DNA from: Haloplanus aerogenes
GTDB taxonomy: Archaea; Halobacteriota; Halobacteria; Halobacteriales; Haloferacaceae
NCBI RefSeq assembly: GCF_003856835.1
Contig: NZ_CP034145.1
Coordinates: 496,001-560,000 of the forward strand
Direction of reading: 5' to 3'
Length of the DNA stretch: 64,000 bases
Every line of letters starts with the position of its first letter. Positions within the stretch are counted from its first letter, which is position 1. Under the pieces are notes generated by a model, which ran no database searches, had not been told where the DNA came from, and saw nothing but the letters and a program-made list of their open reading frames with translations. Positions 52,508-61,508 of the stretch are shown here, one piece after another. The position numbers were made by a program, and so were the translations under genes.

Positions 52508-52702
52508 ATGGCAAACGGTAAGGTTGACTTCTTCAACGACACTGGCGGCTACGGTTTCATCTCGACTGACGACGCGGACGACGACGTGTTCTTCCACATG
52601 GAGGACGTTGGCGGTCCGGACCTCGAAGAGGGGCAGGACGTCGACTTCGAAATCGAGGACTCCCCCAAGGGTCCGCGCGCGACGAACCTCGTTCGTAACT
52701 AA
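52508..52702 (+). CDS. cspA: Cold-shock domain protein
   Basis: 64 aa, a single OB-fold cold-shock domain. RNP1-like GGYGFISTDD and RNP2-like DVFFHMEDV carry the aromatic RNA/ssDNA-binding residues. It acts as an RNA chaperone. It starts with MANGKVDFFND and is acidic at its C-terminal half. The gene has its own TATA box. Confidence 0.92.
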   Translation: MANGKVDFFNDTGGYGFISTDDADDDVFFHMEDVGGPDLEEGQDVDFEIEDSPKGPRATNLVRN

Positions 52703-52807
52703 TACTCGCGTTCCGTCCCCGCGTTGCGGTGACGGTCGGCGAGAACTTCGTTTTGTGTACTCACGCTCTCAGCGCCCGCTTCACGCCACGCGTTGGCCAC
52801 CGGTCGC

Positions 52808-53269
52808 TCAGACGTCGCTCACTTCTCGCATGCGCTCCGTGAAATCCCACGAGTACAGTCGGGCGGGGTCGATCCGAATCGCCACCTCGTCGCGTTCGGG
52901 GGCGAGCAGTCGTCGGGCGAGTGCGGAGTCGGTCCCGCCGAGGTAGCGTTCGAGCAGACTCCGCAGGACCGCCTTGTCGTCGTCGGGCGTGATGGTCGCC
53001 TGCCCGTTCCCGCGGACGCCGCGGTAGGGCGGGTCGTTGGTCGACACTTCGAACGTGACCTCGTCGTCGGCGCGGAGATACTCGACTACGTCCGCCTCGG
53101 CGGCGGTGGCACAGACCAGTCGCTCGGCGTCGGCGTCGAAGCGATACCACAGCGAGAGCATCCAGAGGCCGCCGGCGGGGGTCCGGCAGGCTAGCCGAAC
53201 GGGCACCGTCGCGTCGGCCAGGAACGCCGCCACCTCTGTGCGGTCCCACTCGCCGGTGTACGTGGGCAT
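52808..53269 (-). CDS. Pyridoxamine 5'-phosphate oxidase family protein
   Basis: 153 aa split-barrel flavin-binding protein. Typical positions: RTPAGGLWMLSLWYRFDADAERLVCAT (flavin phosphate region), DDEVTFEVSTNDPPYRGVRGNGQATI, and IDPARLYSWDFTE at the end. The cofactor may be FMN or F420; substrate unknown. ATG at 53269. Confidence 0.82.
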   Translation of the reverse strand: MPTYTGEWDRTEVAAFLADATVPVRLACRTPAGGLWMLSLWYRFDADAERLVCATAAEADVVEYLRADDEVTFEVSTNDPPYRGVRGNGQATITPDDDKAVLRSLLERYLGGTDSALARRLLAPERDEVAIRIDPARLYSWDFTERMREVSDV

Positions 53270-53392
53270 GGGACGCGTTGGGGCGCGGGTGAGTAAAAGC
53301 CGCGGACCGGTTATACGGATCGTTGTAAGTCGTCTCCGGTGTCGCCGACTACGGGGACGGCGACAGCCGGTATACAGTTACAACCGTCCGTC

Positions 53393-53533
53393 TCACGCGG
53401 GGTGAACAACGTCCCGGCAGCCGGGACACTCCGCGTACGCCGCCGGTCCGTCTGACGTATCGTATTCGATCAGCAGCCGTGCCGTCGAAATTCGGGCATC
53501 GCAGCGCGGACAGTCGCCGAGCGTCGATGACAT
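53393..53533 (-). CDS. 46-aa zinc-ribbon microprotein
   Basis: The minus strand from ATG 53533 encodes 46 residues with CPRCDARI near residue 8 and AECPGCRDVV near 35-40, a four-Cys zinc ribbon. I recognise the DUF7837-like haloarchaeal layout (LLIEYDTSDG between the knuckles). It is a paralogue of the 44-aa protein at 34135-34269. Function unknown. Confidence 0.8.
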   Translation of the reverse strand: MSSTLGDCPRCDARISTARLLIEYDTSDGPAAYAECPGCRDVVHPA

Positions 53534-53678
53534 GGGGGATCGGAGCGTGTCTTCGAAGCGTGTGACCCACGCTCCACCCGCTCCTACCGCGGCCAGACAC
53601 ATATACCACCGCCAACCGGAGTGAAAGTGAAACTGACGGCCGTGAACGTTTTTGTCAGTCGCTTCGGAACACGGAGGT

Positions 53679-53918
53679 ATGCCCGTACCCGTCCTGCAGG
53701 TCGGCGTGCCCGGTGGCGCCGAGATTCTGATCATGCTGTTCGTCTTCGCCCTCTCCGTCGTCGTCCCACTCGTCGTTTCGTTCCTCATCTACCGGGACGC
53801 GAAGGGGAGGGGGAGTCGACACGCCCTCGCGTGGGCGCTCGGCGCCTTCTTCGGCAGCCTCGTCGTCTGGATCCTCTACTACGTCGTCCGCGACGAGGTC
53901 GGATCGCGCAGTATGTAG
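53679..53918 (+). CDS. Small two-helix membrane protein
   Basis: 79 aa. Two hydrophobic helices (about residues 14-39 and 49-70) are separated by a basic loop (YRDAKGRGSRHALAW), as in PLDc_N-type small membrane proteins. Function unknown. ATG at 53679 is 48 nt before arcS at its end. Confidence 0.7.
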   Translation: MPVPVLQVGVPGGAEILIMLFVFALSVVVPLVVSFLIYRDAKGRGSRHALAWALGAFFGSLVVWILYYVVRDEVGSRSM

Positions 53919-53966
53919 TCGCCGCCGGAACGAAACGTAGTTCCGCGCCCCCCGCCACGTCCACGC

Positions 53967-55718
53967 ATGACCGAGTACTTCGAGGTCCACGCGCGGGACG
54001 GGGCCGCCCGCGTGGGCGAACTTCGCCTGCGCGACCCCGTCATCACGCCCGCCGTCGCCGACGACTTCGTCGTCGACACCGGAAGCCTGTGGGCCGCCGA
54101 CTGCGACCTCCCCGAGGGGAGCGAGGCCGAACTGACGGTCCTCCCGCACCGCTCCTTCCCCACCGGAACCGACCCGGCCGTCCAGGAGTCATTCGCCGTC
54201 GACTACCCCAATGTGGACTACCCTAGCGCCGGCGTCGTCACCGGCCAGACCGCCGGCAACTACGGCTGTGACGCCTACGTCCTCGCCACCGCCACGGGTG
54301 TCGTCGGTCACGGCGAGTCCTTCCGCGACGAGGTGATCGCCGTCCGCGAGGCGGTTCCGCCGGACACCGCGCTCTATCTCGCCGGCGTCGCCACGCCCGC
54401 CAACGTCGCCACCCTCGTCGCCGCCGGGGTGGATCTGGTCGACACCAAACTCGCTCGCGTGAAGGGCCGACAGGGCATCTATCTCACTACCGAGGGCGAG
54501 TACCACCTCGACGAACTCCACGAACTCCCCGAGGCGTTCCCCTCCGACCCACCGCTTTCCGAGTTCACGCGCGAAGACTGCGTGTCCCACAACGTCGCGG
54601 CCCTCGAATCGGCGCTCGGGACGGTCCGGACCCGCATCCGTCGGGGTCGCCTCCGCGACTATCTGGAGGGGCAGGCCCGTCACGAGAACTGGCTGACCGC
54701 GACGTTCCGCGAGTTCGATGGGGAGTACCGGTATCTGGAGCAGCGGACACCCGTCGTCCGCGATACGGAACTCAGCGCCGCGAGCGAGGACACCCTCCGC
54801 CGGGTGGAGATTCAGCGCTTCACGGACCGCGTGACCTCCCGCTACCGCAACCGCTTTTCGAATCCGCTCGTCCTCGTCCCGTGTTCGGCTCGCAAGCCCT
54901 ACAGCGACTCCCAGAGCCACGCGCAGTTCCACCGCGCCATCAACTACCGGGGCCACCTCGCCTCCATCACGTCGCCTATCGGTGTCGTCCCGCAGGAACT
55001 GGAGTGTACCTACCCCGCCCAGCACTACGACGCCGTCGTCACCGGTCACTGGACGGAAGGCGAGAAGGACTTCGTCGCGCGCGTCCTCCAGCGGTATCTG
55101 GAGCGCAACGACTACCCGCGGGTGATCGCACACGTCCCCGGCGAGGGCTACCGCGACATCTGCGAGCGTGTGGCCGAGAACGTCGACGTCCCCTTCGAGT
55201 TCACCGTCGAGGACCACCCCACCACCTCCGAGTCGCTGTCGAACCTCTCCGACGCCCTCGCGGGCGAACTCAAGTATTCGAAGCGGGAGCGCCAGCACAA
55301 CACGGTCCGCGCCATCGCGGACTACCAGTTCGGCCCCGGCGCGGGCGACGACCTCTTTCCCGACTTGCAGACGACGAGTCGCCACCCCAAGTTGCAGGTG
55401 CGGGACGGTTCGGGGACGCAACTCGCGGCGCAGGTGCCCCAGTACGGCGTCCTCTCCTTTACGCTCGCGGGCGCCCGCCACTGGGCGGAGAGCGACGCCC
55501 CGACCAAGCGGGTCGAGATCGATTCGTTCGTCCCCCACGGGAGCGTCCTCGCCCCGGGCGTCGTCGACGCGAGTGCGGACATCCGCGCCGGCGACGAGGT
55601 GGTCGTCGAGGGACCGGTCGCCTTCGGCGTCGGCCGCGCCGAGATGAGCGGCCCGGAGATGCGCGACAGTACGCGTGGCGTCGCCGTCGAGGTGCGTCAC
55701 GTGGAGGACAACGCTTAA
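53967..55718 (+). CDS. arcS: Archaeosine synthase subunit ArcS
   Basis: 583 aa. ArcS adds the amidine group (lysine-dependent, with a radical-SAM partner in some archaea) that turns preQ0-15 into archaeosine. The N-terminal half is TGT-like; the central part holds a LVLVPCSARKPYSDSQSH motif with the proposed catalytic Cys/Lys; the C-terminus (about 500-583) is a PUA RNA-binding domain (RVEIDSFVPHGSVLAPGV, EVVVEGPVAFGVGRAEMSG). Length is typical. It pairs functionally with tgtA upstream. ATG at 53967. Confidence 0.93.
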   Translation: MTEYFEVHARDGAARVGELRLRDPVITPAVADDFVVDTGSLWAADCDLPEGSEAELTVLPHRSFPTGTDPAVQESFAVDYPNVDYPSAGVVTGQTAGNYGCDAYVLATATGVVGHGESFRDEVIAVREAVPPDTALYLAGVATPANVATLVAAGVDLVDTKLARVKGRQGIYLTTEGEYHLDELHELPEAFPSDPPLSEFTREDCVSHNVAALESALGTVRTRIRRGRLRDYLEGQARHENWLTATFREFDGEYRYLEQRTPVVRDTELSAASEDTLRRVEIQRFTDRVTSRYRNRFSNPLVLVPCSARKPYSDSQSHAQFHRAINYRGHLASITSPIGVVPQELECTYPAQHYDAVVTGHWTEGEKDFVARVLQRYLERNDYPRVIAHVPGEGYRDICERVAENVDVPFEFTVEDHPTTSESLSNLSDALAGELKYSKRERQHNTVRAIADYQFGPGAGDDLFPDLQTTSRHPKLQVRDGSGTQLAAQVPQYGVLSFTLAGARHWAESDAPTKRVEIDSFVPHGSVLAPGVVDASADIRAGDEVVVEGPVAFGVGRAEMSGPEMRDSTRGVAVEVRHVEDNA

Positions 55719-55743
55719 CACCGTTTCCCAACTACGTGTGTCG

Positions 55744-57579
55744 ATGCCATCGCCCGGCCGGCGCGACGTGATTCGGGTCGACCTCTCGGCAGGGACTGTC
55801 GCCCGCGAGCGCGTCCCCGCGGACTGGCGACACGACTTCCTCGGCGGCAAGGGCCTCGGCGCCCGCTATCTCTACGAGGAACTCGACGCGGGGACCGACC
55901 CGCTCGGCCCGGCCAACCGCCTCGCTTTCTTCATCGGCCCGCTCTCGGGCTACCTGCCCGCCGAGTCGCGCTACGCCGCCGTCACCAAGTCGCCGCTGAC
56001 GGGCGCCTTCCTCGACTCCTACAGCGGCGGCTCCTTCGCCGACGCCCTCGCCGGCGCCCTCCCCGACGCCTTCGGCCTGTTGATCGAGGGGGCGGCCGAC
56101 GACCCCGTTCGCCTCACTGTCGCCGACGGCGAGGCACGACTCCACGACGCGACCGACCTCTGGGGCGCCGACGCCGCCGAGGTCGACGCCGCCCTCGACG
56201 GCGCCGTCGCCTGTATCGGGCCGGCCGGCGAGAACGAAGTAGCGTACGCCACCATCGCCTCCGACGGCGGCGACCACCACGCCGGTCGCGGCGGCGCCGG
56301 CGCGGTGATGGGTGCGAAACGGCTGAAGGCCGTCGCCGTCCGCGGCGACCCGCCGGAACCGACCGGGGAACTCGCCGCCCTCCGCGACCGGTACGACGAC
56401 GCCTACCGCGACGACGACACCGGCCGCTGGCAGGCCGCCGGCGAGACGGTCGAGAGCGTCGACTTCGCCAACGAGGTGGGCGTCCTCTCCACTCGGGGCT
56501 GGCAGGGCGGCCAGTTCGACGACGCCGGCGACATCGGCGTCGAGGCGGTGCGCGAGGCCGCCACCGGTCGGGAGAACGAGGACGACGCCGTCCCCGGCGG
56601 TTTCCGCGTCGACACCGAAGACGGCGAGTCCGTCCCTCGTGGCGGCACGCTGATGTCGCTCGGCGCCGGCCTCGGCATCGACGACTTCGACGACGTGGCG
56701 CGTCTCGGCGCGACCTGTGATCTGCTCGGGATGGACGCGATCAGCGCCGGCAACGCCGTCGCGTGGGCGATGCGGGCGACCGACGTGGCCGCCATCGACG
56801 CCGACCTCGAGTTCGGCGACGCCGACGCAGCCGAGCGGTTACTGGCGGCCATCGCCGCCCGGTCCTCCGACCTCGGTGACACGCTGGCCGACGGCGTCGA
56901 CGCGGCGCAGGACCGGTACGGCGCGGGGGCGGTCCCGACGGTGAAGTCGATGGAACTCCCCGCCTACGACCCCCGAGGCGCCGCGGGGATGGCACTGGCG
57001 TACGCCACGAGCGACCGCGGTGGGTGTCACCGCCGCGCTCGGCCGGTCGAGCGCGAGGCGTTCGCCCGCGACGAGTGGACCGACGCCGACCGCGTCACGA
57101 CGGTCATCGGCGCCCAGAACGTCCGGTCGACGCTCTGGAGCCTCGTCGTCGACGATTTCGCTGGCGAGACCATGTGGGAGGATCTCGGCGCCGAGTGGTT
57201 GCAGGCGGTGGGGCTGGACCACGACCGCGAGTCGCTGGCGACGCTCGGCGAACGCGTCTGGACGCTCGTCCGCCTGTTCAACGTCCGCGAGGGCTTCGAC
57301 CGGTCGGACGACTCGCTGCCGGACGTGTTCGAGGAACCGATGCCCGACGGCCCGGCCGCCGGCCGCACCGTCGACCGCGAGGCGTTCGAGACGATGCTCG
57401 ACGCCTACTACGCGGCGCGGGGCTGGGCGGCCGACGGCCGTCCCACGCCAGCGACGGTCGACCGCCTCGGTCTCGCCGCCCTGATCGACGACGAGACGCC
57501 GCTCGGCGCGTCGCCGGCCGTCGACCCCGTCGAACACGACGGCTGTGAGCAGGAGTACGGCCACGGACACGGCTCGTGA
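55744..57579 (+). CDS. Aldehyde ferredoxin oxidoreductase homologue without cluster ligands
   Basis: 611 aa, aligning over the full length with tungsten AORs: FLGGKGLGARYLYEEL, RLAFFIGPLSG, TKSPLTGAFLDSYSGG, LGMDAISAGNAVAWAM and NVREGFDR. The usual Cys-x2-Cys-x3-Cys that binds the [4Fe-4S] cluster is replaced by a polar/Gly stretch around residues 278-290, and the fourth Cys (near LWSLVVDDF, about 465) is also missing. Only four Cys occur in the protein (157, 325, 428 and 601). Pterin-binding positions look kept. Activity, if any, must work without the cluster. ATG at 55744. Confidence 0.85.
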   Translation: MPSPGRRDVIRVDLSAGTVARERVPADWRHDFLGGKGLGARYLYEELDAGTDPLGPANRLAFFIGPLSGYLPAESRYAAVTKSPLTGAFLDSYSGGSFADALAGALPDAFGLLIEGAADDPVRLTVADGEARLHDATDLWGADAAEVDAALDGAVACIGPAGENEVAYATIASDGGDHHAGRGGAGAVMGAKRLKAVAVRGDPPEPTGELAALRDRYDDAYRDDDTGRWQAAGETVESVDFANEVGVLSTRGWQGGQFDDAGDIGVEAVREAATGRENEDDAVPGGFRVDTEDGESVPRGGTLMSLGAGLGIDDFDDVARLGATCDLLGMDAISAGNAVAWAMRATDVAAIDADLEFGDADAAERLLAAIAARSSDLGDTLADGVDAAQDRYGAGAVPTVKSMELPAYDPRGAAGMALAYATSDRGGCHRRARPVEREAFARDEWTDADRVTTVIGAQNVRSTLWSLVVDDFAGETMWEDLGAEWLQAVGLDHDRESLATLGERVWTLVRLFNVREGFDRSDDSLPDVFEEPMPDGPAAGRTVDREAFETMLDAYYAARGWAADGRPTPATVDRLGLAALIDDETPLGASPAVDPVEHDGCEQEYGHGHGS

Positions 57580-57761
57580 CCGAGGACCATCCGACCGGCA
57601 CCGGATCGAACCCGTCGCGCCCCCACGACTGTTACCGGTGTGGCGCGACTATCGCCCCCGGCCACGTCTACGGTGCGCTCGATCTGCTCGACGCCGACGG
57701 CGACCTCCGGGTGCTGCTCTGTCGGTCCTGTTCGGCGGAGTTGCGCGAGTTTCTGGGGTGA
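57576..57761 (+). CDS. 61-aa zinc-binding protein coupled to the AOR homologue
   Basis: Starts at GTG 57576, overlapping the AOR stop (GTGA). Two knuckles CYRCGATIAPG (about residue 19) and CRSCSAEL (about 49) form one zinc ribbon; the middle VYGALDLLDADGDLRVLL is beta-rich. The tight coupling suggests a role with the AOR homologue, for example an adaptor, but this is inference. Confidence 0.7.
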   Translation: MTEDHPTGTGSNPSRPHDCYRCGATIAPGHVYGALDLLDADGDLRVLLCRSCSAELREFLG

Positions 57762-57800
57762 GTGGCTCGCCGTATTCCGGTGGTCTCGCGGAGCGGGCGC

Positions 57801-59276
57801 TCACGCACGCTGGAGTTGCACCTTGAAGATCGCTCCCTTTGGATCGTTATCTTCGATCCAGACGTCGCCGCCGAACTCGTCGACGAGTCGCTTCACGAGA
57901 TACAGGCCGATACCCGTGCCTGCGCTGTCGAGGTTCTTCTCGCCTTTCCCGAACACGGTCTCTTTCTGCGAGTCCGGAATTCCCGGACCGTCGTCGGCGA
58001 CGCTGATGATCACGGACTCCTCGGTTCGGTCGGCGTCGATCGTGACTGTCGGCGTCTCCCCGTCGTTGTGTTGGACTGCGTTGTTCAACAGGTTCCGGAT
58101 CACGGAGGAGAGGAGTTCGTTCGCTCGCACCTCGATCTCCGAAAGGTCTGCTTCCAGGCGAAACTCCGCTTCGGGATACGTCTCCCGTCGCGTGACGAGT
58201 TCGTTGCGAACGGCGTCGGAGAGCGAAACGGCGTGGAGTTCAGCCGAACTACTGCCGGAGATGATCTCGACGTAGTCCCGGGAAATCTCCGTGAGTTCGG
58301 TCACGTGGTGACTGGTCTCCTGTATTCGATCGAGAATCTCCTCGCTGTCCTCGTCTACGTGTTCGGGAAGCGTCTCCACCCATCCCGTGATGACGTTCAT
58401 GTCGTTGCGGATATCGTGACGAATGACGCGGTTGAGAACTTCCAGTTGTTCGGTTCGTTTACGCAACTCTTGCTCTCGAACCCGTCGATCCGAGATGTCG
58501 CGGAAAACGCCGATGAATCGAGGATCGTCCCGGTACGCGAACCGACTGGCGTTGATTTCGACCGGGACGTGCTCCCCCTCGGCGGTGACGACGTGGATAT
58601 CCGAGCCGTCGGGCAGTTTCGTCTCGACCGCCTCGTCAGCGGCCACGTGCCCCTCAAACAGTTCGGCGTATTGATCGCGATTTTCGTCCGGATGGAGGCT
58701 CGTCTGATCCCTGCCGAGGATATCCTCTCTGGGACGATCGAGCAACTGTTCGGCGGTTCTGTTCGCATCGATGATCTCGCCCGTCGCGATCCGCGCGACG
58801 AAGATTGCGTCGGGGACGGCGTCGAGGAGGGAACGGTATCGCTGTCGATCCTGCTCGGTGAGCCGTTGCTGCTGGCGTTGGAATCCATCGTAGATGCCGA
58901 TGAGCACGCCACCGAGACCGCCCGTCGTCAACAGGTTCAGCAACACGAACGGGAGGTGTGTCGTGATTATTCGAGAACCCTCCGCGAACTGGTAGGCGAG
59001 CATCGCGGCGGTGACGATCGCCATGGCCACGATGCCACTCACGGTCCACGCAGTGACGCGAGGCAGAAATTCGCCGTTCAGGTCGCTTCGATACACCCAG
59101 TACCCGGCCGTGGTGAGTCCGCTCGCCAACACCATCGGAAAGAACACACCCAGCGCGTACGCGAGCGGTCCCTCCTCTCTGAGGAGGTGTGGCACGTTCG
59201 CGAGCAACAGGACGAGTCCGATCGCACAGATCGTCCCTGCCCACACGAGGCGCTGACTGGCGCTTTCAGATCGCAT
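57801..59276 (-). CDS. Membrane PAS-domain histidine kinase
   Basis: 491 aa. Four transmembrane helices (about residues 9-120), a short linker, a PAS domain (about 145-265, LLDAVPDAIFVARIATGEIIDANRTA), the phosphoacceptor box VIRHDIRNDMNVI (about 290) and an ATPase domain with N box LNNAVQHND, GPGIP and GTGIGLYLVKRLV. No receiver domain is present. It shares the stop/start junction with the MEDS kinase (1-nt overlap), so the pair is cotranscribed. Confidence 0.88.
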   Translation of the reverse strand: MRSESASQRLVWAGTICAIGLVLLLANVPHLLREEGPLAYALGVFFPMVLASGLTTAGYWVYRSDLNGEFLPRVTAWTVSGIVAMAIVTAAMLAYQFAEGSRIITTHLPFVLLNLLTTGGLGGVLIGIYDGFQRQQQRLTEQDRQRYRSLLDAVPDAIFVARIATGEIIDANRTAEQLLDRPREDILGRDQTSLHPDENRDQYAELFEGHVAADEAVETKLPDGSDIHVVTAEGEHVPVEINASRFAYRDDPRFIGVFRDISDRRVREQELRKRTEQLEVLNRVIRHDIRNDMNVITGWVETLPEHVDEDSEEILDRIQETSHHVTELTEISRDYVEIISGSSSAELHAVSLSDAVRNELVTRRETYPEAEFRLEADLSEIEVRANELLSSVIRNLLNNAVQHNDGETPTVTIDADRTEESVIISVADDGPGIPDSQKETVFGKGEKNLDSAGTGIGLYLVKRLVDEFGGDVWIEDNDPKGAIFKVQLQRA

Positions 59277-60670
59277 TAGACTGAGTCCACCGCTGATTCG
59301 GCCTGTGGGAGACGGATCGTCACGATCGGTCCGTGGGGGTCGTTTTCGCGGAACCGGAGTTCGCCGCGAGAGCGCGTCACCAGCCAGTGGGCGATCCAGA
59401 GGTCGACGCGACTCCCGTGGTACAGCGGATCGATCTCTCGCTCTCCCGTGAGCGTCTTCACGTCCATCTCCGAAATTCCCTGCCCGTTGTCGGCAATATC
59501 GAGGTCGACGGCTCCTGGCTCCCTGCGCGTCACCGTGACTTCGACCTCACAGGTTTCTTTCCGATTGAGTTTCACCGTGTTCTCGATGAGTTCGTCCAGC
59601 GCCGTTCCGAACTGATCGGCACACAGCGCACACACGTCTTCGACCTCGGTTTCGAACCGAAAGGTCGAGTCGGGGTACCGACTTCGGAACGCGTCGAGGT
59701 GTGTCTCGACCAGTCGCGGTAAATCCGTCGGCGTGACGGACGACTGGGCCTGGATGATTTGCTCGGCTGTCCCGGCCTTTTCGCACAGGTCGATCAGCTC
59801 GTTGCCGACGTCGACGATCTTCGCTGCCCGCTCTCGTTCTTCGCCAGAGAGCGTTTCCTCTAGCTCTTCGGCCAGTCCCTGGATCAGGTTCGTGTCGTTC
59901 CGGAGCCGGTGTCGGAGCACCGTCGTGAGGATGTCGAGCTGGTCCTCCCGATTTTGCAGGTCACGCTTCATCCGCTCGCGTTCTGCGATGTTCGTCAGCC
60001 ACCGCTCGAGATCTGCCTCCGCGTCCGGATCCAGGTACTCGTCCGGAGGAACGTAATAGAAGTTCTCCGCCACGGTGTACCCGTACACCAGATCGGGGTG
60101 TGTCCTGATCACCTCGCGGAGAACCTCCGGACTGAACCGCTCGTAGTTGTACTGGCAGATGGCGAGACAATCGTGCGCATCGAGGAAGTCGTTCAATCTG
60201 GCTTCGTACTCGAGCAGGGCGTCGGTTCCTGGATCGCCGCCCAGTTGCCACGTCATTTCGCCGGTCGCCCGTAATGCGGAATAGCCTGCCGCTTTGGCCT
60301 TCTCGACCGCCTCGTGCAGGAACTCGACCATCTCGTCAGGGTCGAAATAGCCGCCCTGAAGGTAGGTTTCGGACGGGTCCGCGATTTCGAGGTCGCCCGT
60401 CGCTAGCGCATCCTGAACGTCGATCCCGTACGTGGATGCGGCTTCGATCACGTCCTCTGCCGCGTTGTCGTCGGTGATGTAGATACACTTCTCGTTGTGT
60501 GCGAGTCCAGTGGCGATGAAGGGAATCGCAGCGTCGAACTGTTCTTCCCGTGTCTTGTAGATCAGGGCGAGGTGATCGTGTGTTTCGAGTGATCGCAACG
60601 CCTCGATGAGAGCGAGTTTGTCTTGTCGTCGGAGGAATTCGATATCCTCCCTGTCCGACGCCGTATCCAT
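59276..60670 (-). CDS. MEDS-domain histidine kinase
   Basis: 464 aa, soluble. Residues about 30-205 are a MEDS/DcmR-like sensor (HDHLALIYKTREEQFDAAIPFI; CIYITDDN; GYFDPDEMVEFLHE), a domain linked to C1 or redox sensing in methanogens and methylotrophs. Phosphoacceptor box VLRHRLRNDTNLI (about 250) and ATPase domain follow. The G2 box is unusual (HGSRVDLWIAHWLV instead of the expected G-x-G-L-G-L), so ATP binding may be weakened. Its start is ATG 60670 with an AT-rich upstream region. Confidence 0.87.
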   Translation of the reverse strand: MDTASDREDIEFLRRQDKLALIEALRSLETHDHLALIYKTREEQFDAAIPFIATGLAHNEKCIYITDDNAAEDVIEAASTYGIDVQDALATGDLEIADPSETYLQGGYFDPDEMVEFLHEAVEKAKAAGYSALRATGEMTWQLGGDPGTDALLEYEARLNDFLDAHDCLAICQYNYERFSPEVLREVIRTHPDLVYGYTVAENFYYVPPDEYLDPDAEADLERWLTNIAERERMKRDLQNREDQLDILTTVLRHRLRNDTNLIQGLAEELEETLSGEERERAAKIVDVGNELIDLCEKAGTAEQIIQAQSSVTPTDLPRLVETHLDAFRSRYPDSTFRFETEVEDVCALCADQFGTALDELIENTVKLNRKETCEVEVTVTRREPGAVDLDIADNGQGISEMDVKTLTGEREIDPLYHGSRVDLWIAHWLVTRSRGELRFRENDPHGPIVTIRLPQAESAVDSV

Positions 60671-61063
60671 ACGCCCCTCCCTCTCACTACTGTCTTGAGT
60701 GTTTTACGCAAATAATCACTAGCCGAGGGAAATTCGGCGCTGATCAGAGTGGCTCGTAGGACATGGAGAGTCCGTATATGGCGTGATTTTCGATCACATC
60801 TCCAAATACAGTATTGGTGGAGGTGTACACGTAACGGCGTTCTGGACGTCTCTGCACATATCGACCTAGCCGATACATACCGGACTCCTTTCAGAGATCG
60901 TGTTGGTAGGTTGGACAGCGTTTAGCGGGGCTTCGTCGAGGAGTTGCGCCGGACACGCTACCGTCGCGACGCGCTGCCCCGATCCGTTTCGCGAACACCG
61001 GCTTCCGACCGTCGGTTCGTACGAGTGCGGGACGCTTTTACCCCTCGCGGGCCACCCGTTCGT
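60671..61063. other. 393-bp gap, no gene seen
   Basis: This AT-richer stretch separates the MEDS kinase and the coiled-coil gene. No convincing ORF, tRNA or long repeat was found. A short inverted repeat gtgat-tttcg-atcac (about 60784-60798) is visible. It probably holds the MEDS kinase promoter and the 61064 gene promoter, and may include degraded sequence. Confidence 0.5.
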
Positions 61064-61450
61064 ATGGACGAGTTCGATCTCGGCGTGCCGAAGCAGATTC
61101 TCGAATCGCTCCCCGACGAGGACCAGGCAGCCAAGCAGGACATGCAGCGGGCGGTCGCCGGCCTCGAAGCCCGGCTGAACGAGGCAGTGTCGGCGGCCGA
61201 GGACGAACGTGAGGCCGCACAGGCCGTCGTCAGTGTACTCGAACGGCTGGAGGATCAACTCGAACAGTACGACGAGTTCGTCCCCGAACTCCGGGCGTGG
61301 GGGCAGTCGCCCATCTACGCTATCTCGTGGCGAAACCTGCAGGCCGACCTGATCATGCAGATTCAGGAGGTCGGCTGGGTCGCCGAGCGCATCGATCAGG
61401 AGCGCAACTACCGGACCGTCGAGGACGGTATCCGCCTGCGCGATCGGTAG
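61064..61450 (+). CDS. Coiled-coil conserved protein
   Basis: 128 aa. Long helices with heptad-like pattern (RAVAGLEARLNEAVSAAEDE; VVSVLERLEDQLEQYD), no membrane segment, no cofactor motif. The function is unknown. It is probably the first gene of a short cluster with the MoaD-like gene, 58 bp downstream. ATG at 61064. Confidence 0.65.
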   Translation: MDEFDLGVPKQILESLPDEDQAAKQDMQRAVAGLEARLNEAVSAAEDEREAAQAVVSVLERLEDQLEQYDEFVPELRAWGQSPIYAISWRNLQADLIMQIQEVGWVAERIDQERNYRTVEDGIRLRDR

Positions 61451-61508
61451 GGTAGCCGTTCCGCACGCTGTCGCGTCCCTTTTTACGCTGGCGCACTTGA
61501 CGACTGAC

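Noticed and set aside
60900-61178. Short frames in the gap before the coiled-coil gene
   Set aside because: No start context, no conserved pattern and codon composition unlike neighbours; regarded as non-coding.
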